Part shown: positions 47,060 through 58,839 of the stretch, piece after piece
How positions within the stretch are numbered: the first letter of the stretch is position 1
Layout: the number at the start of each line of letters is the position of its first letter
From: Onthophagus taurus
Lineage: Eukaryota > Arthropoda > Insecta > Coleoptera > Scarabaeidae
Direction of reading: 5' to 3'
NCBI RefSeq assembly: GCF_036711975.1
Contig: NC_091971.1
Span: 7,943,501-8,007,500, forward strand
DNA length: 64,000 nt
Notes under the pieces: model-generated
Seen by the model: the letters and a program-made list of their open reading frames with translations, nothing else
The model's database searches: none
What the model was told of the DNA's origin: nothing
Program-made: the position numbers and the translations under genes

Positions 47060-49807
47060 TTATGGAGTTTGTCCCATTTCTTGTTGTTCTGCACTTAGCT
47101 CACTCTAAAAATATTAAATTAATTAAAAAAATAATTAATATAATTTTCTTACCGCAGATATCGAACTGTTTTTGACATCCTCCTGGACCTTTTTGTTCTT
47201 CTTAAATCGTTTAAATAAACGCTTCAATGTGTTTCTATTTAATACAAACACACAAAATATTAAAACGCCTTGTAAACAATTAAAAATATCAAAAATCTGC
47301 TCGATAACAGCCCCAACTTCATATTGTTTGAAGTTAATAACCGAAGATATCTCTTCGAATATCCAAGAAAATCCCATGATAAAGAAGAGTTTTGTTATCA
47401 TTGCGAATCTAAAACATATAAATTGAATTAAAACGTTGAAAATTATTGAATATGTTACCTTTGGACGTCGTATTTGTGTATTTTTAACTTCTTTTTTTTC
47501 GCTTGTTGCGCTTCTCCTTGTGAATCACCATCAAGTTTAACCAGGTTAAAATGTCGCAATGACTTTATGAAAAAAAATGCGTTTATCGATAACATTATTG
47601 CTTGTGGAAGAACTGCGAATAATGTATGCCCATACAAGTTTTCTAAAATGTTTAATAATAACATACAGAGTATTTACAATCTTGTGATTTTATTTTTAAA
47701 GGGGAATAAACATCTTAAAAGAAGGTCATAAAATAGAATAACGATTTTGTTTTATATTGCCTTCCGTTTTGCTTGCGGTTACGATCTATAATTTCTTGAA
47801 CGTTTTATGTCCCAAGGTGATTTTGATTATTATTATTATTATGATTTTGAGTAATTTCGTAATTATGATATTAATTGTAGAGTTTTAGCCGCAAGCAAGC
47901 TTAATGACCTTTTCTTAAGATGTTTACTCACAAGACTATAAACAGCCTTCATAAAAAAGATTATAAATGTTATCTTACGAGTAGTTCTATTTTCCAATAT
48001 ACAATGTGTCACGCCAAGGAAGGGATGGATTTCATCAGGAAGTACTCTAATTGTGTTGAAGAGTAACGTTAACATTGTTATAATCGTTGGAATCGTCCAC
48101 CCATACAAATTATATTTAAGAAAAACTTTTTTTTGTTCTTCAATTGGAATTCCACTTTTTACCACTCTGTAATATTAATTAATAAATAAATGTATTAATC
48201 AATATAAATGAAATTTACAAACCCCAAAGTCTTCCAAATTTCATAACACATCACATTCATCCAACTAAAAGTAGCAGTAAATGAAAATAAAATTCCATAT
48301 GCTAAAAAAAAATTATAAAATATATACATCCCACGTTATAATAATCTCACCAACAGGTTTACATGCAGTTCCTAAATTTGGTGAAAATTGTGCGAATGCC
48401 AATACGGAAAATGCAACGAACATTGTGCTGCTATAGATGGTAACGATTTTTCCCATTAACGTTCGAACCTTTCCGATTATAATAAAAACCAATACGGTCA
48501 ATAATAGACAAAAGCAAGAAACCAGAAGAACAATTCGACTAAGTTTAAAATGATCAGCTATACTATCTTGTACGCATAACAAAAAAATCGGCGAAGATTC
48601 GCTGGTACTACTTAGCATATTTCCATCGATGCAATACATTTCTTCGTTAATTGAATAGGTTCGTTTTAATTTAGTTGCGTTAATCATTACAGATCCATTG
48701 GAAGCTAAAGTTATACCACCGTGGTCGTAATCTCGGATGTATTTGGAACATGTTGAGGTGTTATGGTAAATTGCGAAAGAACCTAAAAAATATTTCGATT
48801 TAGAACTTATTATATTATTGGATTAAATTATCAACAAAAAAAGTTGAATTGTGAAAAACCATTTTCCAAATTGCCTATTTTTTTACATTTTCAAAGTTAA
48901 TACTGAAGTACTACTACTGATAGATTAACAATATCCATCCCCAACCTAACCAGTCTTAATTTACTTGATATTGAGCAAAGCCCATACTCTTACCCTACAT
49001 ATCTATGTGGGGGTCATTAACCTGAGTATAACCCAAGGTGGAAATAAGATCGAAATTCATATTTTGAGCATGACTCATTCGGTGAGCAGAAGAATTTGAG
49101 TAGTAAGCTCGAATGTCTAAATTTTTTAAGCGCAAACTCATCATCAACAGAATCAACAAATTCGTAAAAATTAATACATTACCTTTTCTTTTATATCCTA
49201 AAGATATATTCCTATAGATTTCCATATCAATTCCAAAAGTTGGATTTCTTATACACTTCCTGTTAATATATTGGAACCCATCAGGACAACATTTCTTAAT
49301 ACAAAAATCATGAGTGTGTGATAAACAATAATCTTTTTTCTTGCACTCGCGAACAATAAAATTACTCTCATTATAAACATGATCGACACAGTAATCACCA
49401 AAACTTATAATTTTATCATCAAATAATGCCTCTCTATCATTACTTATGTTTAAGGAATGACGAGACACAACATGATCAACAATCACTTCACAATCCAAAC
49501 CCGTTTTTATCAAATTTACTTTTTCAACAAGATCACTAAACGTTTTATCTTCAATGCAGTTGTGTTTAAACTCATGATACATATACTCTGGTGGACAACA
49601 TTTAGGTAAATAATTTAAATCTTCTGGTAAATCAATAAATTGAATTGGTACGAATTTTTTATCTTCCAAAAAGTAAAACTCCGCAAATTCATCGTTTTCT
49701 AACTTATTATAATTTATGTTCATTTTTGAGCGAAATCGAAAATCTGTATAAGCTATTATAGGACATAACACTAAAGAAACGACGATATTATAACTTTGCC
49801 ACCTCAT
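47060..49807 (-). CDS. Methuselah-like receptor B
   Basis: Seven exons: 49183-49807, 48351-48782, 48223-48301, 47979-48166, 47459-47642, 47153-47408 and a tiny 47060-47104; 602 residues. Signal peptide MRWQSYNIVVSLVLCPIIA. Ectodomain landmarks: LPKCCPPEYMY, CEVIVDHVV, DYCVD, CIKKCCPDGFQY. Transmembrane landmarks: IVLLVSCFCLLLTVLVFIII, SWMNVMCYEIWKTLG, YGWTIPTIITMLTLLF, YGHTLFAVLPQAIMLSINAF, KLFFIMGFSWIFEE and FNCLQGVLIFCVF. The last exon encodes SELSAEQQEMGQTP; if that intron is not removed the frame ends at 47135 with SISAVRKLY. Exons 2-6 align with receptor A and exon 3 is the same 79 nt. Predicted plasma-membrane receptor, ligand unknown. Confidence 0.92.
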
Positions 49808-50917
49808 TGCGATCGAACTAATCGTCGACGCTTGTTGATTGAGAAGGTGCTCGAAGTTTTGACGTCAAACCGTACTTTTTTCTCGTTTATAAGTTTCTTG
49901 TTAAACAAGCCGTCCTCGTAGTCGTAACTGTGAACACAAACACACACTAAATTTCAAACAACAAACATCTAGCGTTGCTTATAAGCGACTGGCGGATTTT
50001 CGTAAAGAACCGAAAACGATAAAGAACTAACTCGAGTGCAAATGTCAAGAGACGGCGTCTATAATCTTAAATAACTCGTCTCGCAAAGAATGACGCGGAT
50101 TATTACACATTAAATCCGTCACAACTCCTAATTATCTGGGAAATTCAGGTTTTTTACGATGGTTGTGACAATGTTGAGGTAATAATACATAAGAAACGAG
50201 AAAAATACTCAATGACAAATAACTTGCGGAATGTTTTATATGAGTGCTCATGAATAATGATGGTCATTTAAATACCAATACTAGTATACATATTTACGTT
50301 GTATAGATTCATGGAAATATTGATATAAAACCAAAATAGAAAAATTTATGGTTCTCTGTAATTATATAAATAAGAAATAATAAACTTTTTATTGCATTTC
50401 ATTATCTTTGTTGTTCGTGAGGCAACACATCATTAAAAATCTTAGGATACTTAATCTTTACATATCTCAAAACCTAATTGAGATATCGCAATGAAATAAA
50501 AAGCAAATTTACGTAGTATTCGACATTTCGAAGATGGTTTTTTCAAATCTTTGTTGGTGAATCACCATTGGTGTAATATAAATTTCGTTTTACGTACTGT
50601 TTATGCATCGCATCACCCCCAGTGTATTGAAATTTATGCGCCTGTGCGACAAAAACATACATTATTATAAATTCGTGTACGCCCATTCGCTTTTACTTCG
50701 TTACCCGTCTTGAACTTAACACCACCGATTAAAAATCAGTTTGTGATAATTGTGCGGAATGGGGAGAAATAAAGTAAGAGTTTAAGAATTAATTTTTAAT
50801 AAAGTAATAAACTTGTTATTATAACGAATTATAATTGGATGTTTTAACCCGACAATGAAGCAAGCTAAAAAATTGATGTTTTAGATAAAGAATAACGTTA
50901 CACTCACTAAATTTCTT
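49808..50917. other. Intergenic region between receptors B and C
   Basis: About 1.1 kb. It holds the promoter side of receptor B and the 3' side of receptor C, plus the left edge of the 4-kb duplication at 50199. The pre-insertion (empty) site matching the hAT insertion in copy D is at 50247-50254. A non-coding relic of the terminal exon is at 50844-50864. Confidence 0.75.
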
Positions 50918-53297
50918 CTATGTTGATCTACTAACACTACTAACAACAATAATCTTGAACTTTTCCATAATGGATTTGATTACTTTCCATTTTAAGACGA
51001 ATATCAAAAAAACAAACACACCTAATTAAGAATAATTTAAAATTGCACACCATAATAGATAAATATAAAAAAATATCTGACCTTGAGAGCAATTAAATGT
51101 ATCCAAAAATAATTCAATGTTAGTGGTGATTGTGTATTCTTTAAAACTGATTATTGACGAAATAATTTCAAAGCTCCAATTGATACCCATCACAAGAAAA
51201 AGTTTTAGTGCCATAAAAGTCCTAAAATTAATAATGTAATTAATTATGTTCTTTATTGGTATTAATTTACCTTTTCTTTAAGGCATACAACGCCTCCTTC
51301 TTTTCTTTCTTAGTATCACTCATTCTTCTAACGTTTTCTGTGGCTTCAATAATATATCGAACGGTTAAAACGAAAAATATTATATTAACAATAGTAGCAT
51401 AAGTTATCGGAATTATAAAAAACAGGGTGTGTCCATAATTTCCATCTAAAACGTGATGAAATCTCATTTATAATTATTTTATTTTCTTCTTAACCCAAAC
51501 CTTCTACTCGTCTTTCCAACAAACAGAATGAATCCCCAATATAAGCATGTAAACTTCCGGGAAAAAAACTGTATTTGTTTTCAAAATAACAAAATATTGT
51601 AATAAATGATGGAACTAACCAACCGTACATGCAATAATAAAAAGTTCTCTTCAAACCAGGTTTCTTGTTATTATCAACTTTTGATGACATCGATCTAGAA
51701 AATGAATAAATATAAAAAAAAATTCAAAAACAGATAAAAACTTCTAACTTGCTTTATTAAGCAAGTTAGAAGTTCTTATATGTTTTTGATTTTTTTTTAT
51801 AATTTTCACTTGCAACATGGATAATTGGTTAAAATAAATATAAATTTTGATTTTATTAAATGATTATATTACCCCAAAGTTCTCCACATATCAAAGCACA
51901 TAACTGTTAACCACGAAAATCCAGCATGAAATCCGAATAACACAAGAAATCCTAGCACTGAACAAGTAGGTTGTGGTGTTTCAGGATTAATTTGTACATA
52001 AGTCAATGTAGCAAATCCCATAAATTGGGCTAAACAATAAGAAAATACTATGCGATGTATAACTTTTTTCAATTTGTACGAGAAAACGTACACCATCATA
52101 GTAGCGATAAAGCAAACGCATGAAAGTGACATCACCACTCTGCTCAACCAATATTTAATATTATTTCTTTCTTCAATATTGTTGCACATGAGTAAATAAG
52201 GTGTAAGAAAATTGTTGGAAAGCCCCAATTCGAAGCAATACATTTCATCTTCAACATTGTACGTCTGCCATGGACCACCCACTGTATAACTAATAGAACC
52301 ATTTTCGAAGATTTTTATGTTTTCGTGAGTTATATTTAGAGAATGTAATATACATTTTCTTTTTGGACTAAATATCGCAAAGTTATCTGTAAACAAAATA
52401 AGAACAGAATAGTATTAAGAATTCTAAGGACTAACACTAGTACTAGCACTAGAACTAACACTAGACCACCTATATCATAGATTTATCTAACCGATTTCGT
52501 AACTTCGAATTTATTTCAGAGAAAACTTGCAATATGGCATTCGAAACGCTAAACACTTTTTCAAAAGACGCATGACTTAACTCGAAAATTTTTAGTTCTA
52601 CATCTACTGTTAGTTCTAGTTTTAGTTCAATTCTAAGTAATAAATTTAAACCTGTGAAATTAACTATGATATCACTATAATGTTCTGTGGGAAAACCGTA
52701 TTCTGGTTGTGCATTGCAATCTCGTCCTATATATATTTCTCCATCAGGACAACATTTTTTCAAACATCTCAATTCTCGATTTCTGCAATATTCGGGACCA
52801 TAACACAACCGTAAAATAAATTCCTTCTCATATTCGTTGTTAGTATCAATAACATCCACGCAATATTTTCCCGACGCAAACGTTTCATTTTTGTATCGTA
52901 TCTGTTTGTCATTTCGCAAGATACTTTTAAAATCGTCCAAAAGCAAAACATGATCTACGATTACTTCGCAGTCTTTTAATTCGGATTTAATCATATAGAC
53001 ATCATCAACGTTATTCGTTCCCAATTCATTTATTATAGAGGTGTCGTTACTTCGAACGCATTTTCTTTCAACTTTTTCGTATTTATAATTTGGTGGACAA
53101 CATTTTGGAAGGAAATGATTAAAAGTGACATTGTCTGTTACGTGCAGAACATTTCTGCGATTTATTAAATGAAATTCTGTGGAAGTTTCGTTCTCTGTTG
53201 TTGTTAAGTTCGGTCCGGTGTATTTAAAATAATTGGTACTGGCGGTAATTGATAAAATGAACGAAAAGAATGGAAGTAGAAATCCATGAGAAATCAT
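50918..53297 (-). CDS. Methuselah-like receptor C
   Basis: Six exons: 52652-53297, 51873-52386, 51501-51694, 51271-51445, 51082-51221, 50918-51021; 590 residues. Signal peptide MISHGFLLPFFSFILSITA. Ectodomain landmarks FLPKCCPPNYKY, CEVIVDHVLLL, KYCVD, CLKKCCPDGEIY, with several NxT/S sites. Seven helices include VVMSLSCVCFIATMMVYVF, GFHAGFSWLTVMCFDMW and ALKLFLVMGINWSFEI. Unlike A, B and E, no intron separates helices 2 and 3. It forms a tandem duplicate with D. The coding sequence ends at TAG 50918 because the last donor site present in D (TCG/GTAAGA) is mutated; the unused remnant of the terminal exon is still visible at 50844-50864. The first intron carries a foldback-like repeat, and the next intron a perfect hairpin absent from D. 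Confidence 0.93.
51739..51774. repeat. Perfect 16-bp hairpin in receptor C intron 2
   Basis: Arms AACTTCTAACTTGCTT and AAGCAAGTTAGAAGTT are separated by TATT. It sits in a segment of about 120 bases missing from the matching intron of receptor D. Confidence 0.9.
52436..52630. repeat. Foldback-like repeat in receptor C intron 1
   Basis: Arms (CTAGAACTAACACTAGACC and GTTAGTTCTAGTTTTAG) enclose about 130 bases that include ACCGATTTCGTAAC and CGCTAAACACTTTTTC. The same outer arms and inner words occur in copy D, so the insertion predates the duplication. Confidence 0.85.
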
Positions 53298-54263
53298 TCC
53301 AATGCAAATTTAACCCTGTGTTTAAAAAAAAGGTTGTTTAAAAAAGTTGCTAATTTAGTAATTACTAATTTTAAATAAGTTGTGTAATATTTAAATTATT
53401 TAAATTTAAATGTATGCATAATTTATATTTTGGTGGCTCTTCGCCTAAAAGCAAGAAAAGGCTGATTGAGGAGCTTTATTTTATTCCTTTTTGAAATAAA
53501 TTTAGAAAATTTCATTGGAAATTCAACCTTAAGCCAAAGTGTCCTCACTATTATACATTATAAACATCTGCATTTTTCGCATATTTGTAAAAAATTCTTT
53601 ATATTTGTCATTATAAACACTAAATAAATTTTAAATTTCCTATTACGTATCAATTTCCGAAGGTTTTTTTCAATTACTAATCGCAATGAATATTACAAAA
53701 TTAAAAAGGTACATTTCTAAGACACTTTTTTAAATAATTGTTTACGCAGAAATCATAATAATTCATCAAAAAAGTATAATTAAAAATTTAATAACTTTTA
53801 AGAAAGTGTCATGAAATTTAAATGAATTGTTAACAAAAAATAGATATTAATTTGTTTACTTACTTTAATTGATTGGATTTTACACAGACGTAAATCTGTA
53901 TTCAATGAAGTTCACATGTATTATGGTGTTAGCACGTTATGGAAACTAAGAAGAGAATTTAAATGAGACAAAATGGTAAAGGACCAATCAGAAAACGTTG
54001 GCGAAACCAGGCATTTCTAGCTGTCCAAAAATATTTTGTACGTAACCTGTAAGATGGCAAACCAACATTAATAAGAAAAATTCAACTTAACAGGTTAACC
54101 TTGATGAATCTTTAGGATATTTTGTGGTAAAAATCGACGATAACACCACTTGATAAACGTGCAGAATTATTTACAGAAAAGAAGTTTTTTTTATGAATAA
54201 GGTTGCATCAGAAAAATACCCAATGACAAATAACTTGGAATGTTTTATATGAGTGCTTATGAA

Positions 54264-55901
54264 TAGAGATGGGATTAAAAAGCACCAAAAACGCAGAAAA
54301 ACGCACCTAAAAAAGACATTAAATTTTAATAAAAAAAGCATATTCTTTTTTTTAAATAAGGCATAAAATAAGCATAAAAACTAATAATGTAACAACATTT
54401 TATTTTCACTAAATAAAACAGGTCTGAAAAAATTTTTGTAAAAACTACTAAACCTTATAATCTAAAAAACATAAATTGTTATATATTATTCAAAATATAT
54501 GTTCAAATCTAATTTTCTTATTAAAAAACTACTAATCCCCAAAACAACTAATTATTAAATGTTGTTCTAAATGTTCCATTGTAAAGTTATGTCTCCTATC
54601 ACTTAACATATTCTTATAAGCCGAAAAACTTCTCTCACGTCGACACTTGTAATTGGTGCATATTTGTATTTTGAAATGAATGCGGGATTAATAATAGATT
54701 TAGCAACAATTTCACCCTTTAAAATGGATGCAATTTTTTGTAATGTATCGAATCCTTCATTTTTGCACAAGACGTCGTTTAATTTATTTATGATTATTTG
54801 GCCAATATGTGGTACAATAGATGTGCTGTTTCGAAATTGTTCAATCATCTGTACTGCATTAACTAAAGGTAAATCCTGCTTCTCAAGTGGCTTTATAGAG
54901 TCACTTACATAACTATAATTGGTTTTTATAAATGAAAAATTATTTTGTAATTCTACTTCTTTTAGTACAGCTTGGCAATCTTGTATTGCATTACTAGCTC
55001 TAGCTGGAAATTCATTTATTAATATTCTAAAACTATCAAAGGTATTTGTGTAGTATACAGCAGCATCTAACCAAATGAAATGATAGATAACTAAAATGTT
55101 TTGAAATATTCGTTTTTTAATTTGTAAATAGGAATATTTGCTTTAATCAGAGCTTTGCAAGGTCAAAATTGAATTTTGATTATTCAGTATAACCGGAAGT
55201 TGATGCCACAGATTGCATAGCTGTACTGATTGTTTGTTGTTTCTTGATTTGGCTTTCAATTAGTTTTAGTTTGTTCTGATGCAATGAAGTTTTGACATGC
55301 TGAATTATGTAGTATTTCTTGTCACATTTAATCTTTAAAGCAAATGCAGTGTCAATACATATTATAATTTTAAGTGTAAATAATTTACGATTTTTGAACA
55401 CGCTTGGCAGAACAAGCGGTTGCGTTCATATTTCAATTCTTTGTAATTTTTAATCCATTCTTCTACGGTGGGCTTTTGTTTTAGCATTGTACCGTAAATG
55501 CACTATAAACTGTCACGGGAACAACTTATAACAACGAACAGAACAGAAGCTAACTAAAAGAATTAAAGACTCGATCAATAATACGGGGAATCCCACATCA
55601 GACAGCATAGACGGAGAATTACATAGCACGAATTCGACCAGGGAACAAATATACAGTGGCGTAGTAACATTTTTTTTTCGCAATTAAATAAATTTTGGGA
55701 AAAAAAGCCGAAAAATGAAAGGAAAAGCTTTAAATAGGCATGAAAAACAATAATAGGCATAAAAATTCAAAAAAAGCAAAAAAGGCATAAAAAACTTGGT
55801 GTTATTATATTCCTTTTTATCTGATTCGTATAGATTTCTAATCAGATTTTCCATGCCTTAATTTTTAAGCATAGGCATATTTTCTATAAATCCGTTCTTT
55901 A
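54264..55901 (-). mobile_element. Degraded hAT transposon, 1638 bp, with 8-bp target duplication
   Basis: Flanked by CTTATGAA at 54256-54263 and 55902-55909. Imperfect terminal inverted repeats: TAGAGATGGGATT at the left and TAAAGAACGGATT read inward from the right. On the minus strand it keeps the N-terminal zinc-finger part (start near 55487; LFCQACSKIV, then YYIIQHVKTSLH in another frame) and the C-terminal hAT dimerisation part (KYKYAPITSVDV, then KNMLSDRRHNFTMEHLEQHL in another frame). The central catalytic region is missing and the frame is broken. This is a non-autonomous internal-deletion derivative of a BED-type hAT. Confidence 0.92.
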
Positions 55902-56494
55902 CTTATGAATAATGATGGATCGTTTAAATACTCGTATACTTACGTTGCGTTGTACAGATTCATGGAAATATTGATATAAAACCAAAATAGAAAAATTTAT
56001 GGTTCTCTGTAATTATATAAATAAGAAATAATAAACTTTTTATTGCATTTAATTATCTTTGTTGTTCGTGAGGCAACACATCATTAAGAATCTTAGGGTA
56101 ATTAATCTTTACATATCTCAAAACCTAATTGAGATATCGCAATGAAATAAAAAGCAAATTTTCGTAGTATTCGACATTTCGAAGATGGTTTTTTCAAATC
56201 TGTGTTGGTGAATCACCATTAGTGTAATGTTAACCTCGTTTCACGTACTGTTTATGTATCGCATCACCCCCAGTGTATTGCAATTTATGCGCCTGTGCGA
56301 CAAGATCATACATTATTATAAATTCGTGTACGCTCATTCGCTTCTACTTCGTTACTTGTCTTGAACTTAACACCACCGAGTAAAAATCAGTTTGTGATAG
56401 TTGTGCAGAATAGGGAGAAATAAAGTAAGAGATTAAGAATTAATTTTTAATAAAGTAATAAACTTGTTATTATAACAATTTATAATTGGATGTT

Positions 56495-58839
56495 TTAACC
56501 CGACGTTGAAGCAAGCTAAAAAATTTATGTTATAGATAAAGAATAACGTTACAATCATTAAATTTCTTACCGAAGTTGATCTACTAACACTACTAACAAC
56601 AATAATCTTGAACTTTTCCATAATGGATTTGATTACTTTCCATTTTAAGACGAATATCAAAAAAACAAACACACCTAATTAAAAATAATTTAAAATTAGA
56701 CACCATAACAGATAAATATAAAAAGATATCTGACCTTGAAAGCAATTAAATGTATCCAAAAATAATTCAATGTAAGTAGTGATTGTGTATTCTTTAAAAC
56801 TGATTATTGACGAAATAATTTCAAAGCTCCAATTGATACCCATCACAAGAAAAAGTTTTAGTGCCATAAAAGTCCTAAAATTAATCATGTAACTAATTAT
56901 GTTCTTTATTGGTATTAATTTACCTTTTCTTTAAGGCATACAACGCCTCCTTCTTTTCTTTCTTAGTATCACTCATTTTTCTAACGTTTTCTGTGGCATC
57001 AATAATATATCGAACGGTTAAAACGAAAAATATTATATTAACAATAATAGCACAAGTTATTGGAATTATAAAAAACATGGTGTGTCCATAATTTCCTTCT
57101 AAAACGTGATCAAATCTCATTTATAATTATTTTATTTTCTAATTAACTCAAACCTTGTACTCGTTTTTCCAACAAACAGAATAAATCTCCAATATAAGCA
57201 TGTAAACTTTCGGGAAAAAAACTGTATTTGTTTTCAAAATAACAAAATACTGTAATAAATGATGGAACTAACCAACCGTACATGCAATAATAAAAAGTTC
57301 TCTTCAATTCAGATTTGTTGTTATTACCAACCTTTGGTGACATCGATCTAGAAAATAAATAAATATAAGTTAAGTTTTAATTTTATTACATGATTATATT
57401 ACCCCAACGTTCTCCACATATCAAAGCACATAACTGTTAACCACGAAAATCCAGCATGAAATCCGAATAACACAAGAAATCCTAGCACTGAACAAGTAGG
57501 TTGTGGTGGTTCAGGATCAATTTGTAAATAAGTCAATGTAGCAAATCCCGTAAATTGGGCTAAACAATAAGAAAATACTATGCGATGTATAACTTTTTTC
57601 AATTTGTACAAGAAAACATACACCATCATAGTGGCGATAAAGCAAACGCAAGAAAGTGACATCACCACTCTGCTAAACCAATATTTAATATTGTTTCTCT
57701 CTTCAATATTGTTGCACATGAGTAAATAAGGTGTAAGAAAATTGTTGGAAAGCCCCAATTCGAAGCAATACATTTCATCTTCAACATTGTGCGTCTGCCA
57801 TGGTCCACCCACTGTATAACTAATAGAACCATTTTCGAAGATTGTTATGTTTTCGTGAGTTATATTTGGAAAATGTAATTTACATTTTCTTTTTTGTCTA
57901 AATATCGCAAAGTTGTCTGTAAACAAAATTAGAACAGAATAGTATTAAGAATTCTAAGGACTAACACTAATACTATCACTAGAACTAACACTAGACCTAC
58001 AACTAAAAACATTCGGGTTTAGTCGTGCGTCTCTCAAAATGGTTAAACCCCAATGTGTCTAGTTCTAGGTCTCATAAATTTATCTAACCGATTTCGTAAC
58101 ATCGAATTTATTTCAGAAGAACGTTGCTAAACACTTTTTCAAAAGACTTAGTTAGTTCTAGTTTTAATTCAATTCTATGTAATAAATTTAAACCTGTGAA
58201 ATTAACTATGATATCACTATAATGTTCTGTGGGAAAACCGTATTCTGGTTGTGCATGGCAATCTCGTCCTATATATATTTCTCCATCAGGACAACATTTT
58301 TTCAAACATCTCAATTCTCGATTTCTGCAATATTCGGGACCATAACACAACCGTAAAATAAATTCCTTTTCATATTCGCTGTCATTATCAATACCATCCA
58401 CGCAATATTTTCCCGAGGCAAACGTTTCATTTTTGTATCGTATCTGTTTGTAATTTCCCAAGACACTTTTAAAATCGTCCAAAAGCAATACATGATCTAC
58501 GATGACTTCGCAATCTCTTAATCCGGATTTGATCAAATAGACATCATCAACGTTATTCATTCCCAATTCATTTATTATAGAGGTGTCGTTACTTCTAACG
58601 CATTTTCTTTCACCTTTTTCGTATTTATAATTTGGCGGACAACATTTTGGAAGGAAATGATTAAAAGTGACATTCTCTGTTACGTGCAGAACATTTCTGC
58701 GATTTATTAAATAAAATTCTGTGAAAGTTTCGTTCTCCGTCGTTGTTAAGTTCGGTCCGGTGTATTTAAAATAATTGGTACTGGCGGTAATTGATAAAAT
58801 GAACGAAAAGAATAGAAGTAGAAATCCATGGGAAATCAT
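56495..58839 (-). CDS. Methuselah-like receptor D
   Basis: Seven exons: 58194-58839, 57403-57916, 57154-57347, 56924-57098, 56735-56874, 56571-56674, 56495-56515; 597 residues. The first five exons have exactly the same lengths as in receptor C, with few replacements, so this is a recent tandem copy. Landmarks are the same: signal peptide MISHGFLLLFFSFILSITA, FLPKCCPPNYKY, CEVIVDHVLLL, CLKKCCPDGEIY, GFHAGFSWLTVMCFDMW. The last exon encodes LASTSG and a stop, spliced with a consensus GTAAGA donor that copy C has lost. Intron 1 holds a palindromic repeat core that is absent or deleted in C. Downstream (56-54 kb) lies a hAT remnant inserted into this copy only. Confidence 0.92.
57957..58170. repeat. 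Foldback-like repeat in receptor D intron 1
   Basis: As in copy C, but with an additional palindromic core (ATTCGGGTTTAGTCG, loop CGTCTCTCAAAA, GGTTAAACCCCAATG) in the left arm. The right arm is shorter, showing continuing rearrangement after the duplication. Confidence 0.85.

Larger units (their letters stand above)
50199..54209. repeat. Tandem segmental duplication, copy 1 (receptor C)
   Basis: Homology to copy 2 begins at AGAAAAATAC and ends at TTGCATC. It covers the 3' flank, all of receptor C and about 0.9 kb upstream. It differs from copy 2 by scattered substitutions, a hairpin insertion at about 51.72-51.84 kb and indels within the intron-1 repeat. Confidence 0.92.

Noticed and set aside
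54264-55901. Intact hAT transposase gene
   Set aside because: Zinc-finger and dimerisation parts are in different frames and the catalytic middle is absent.
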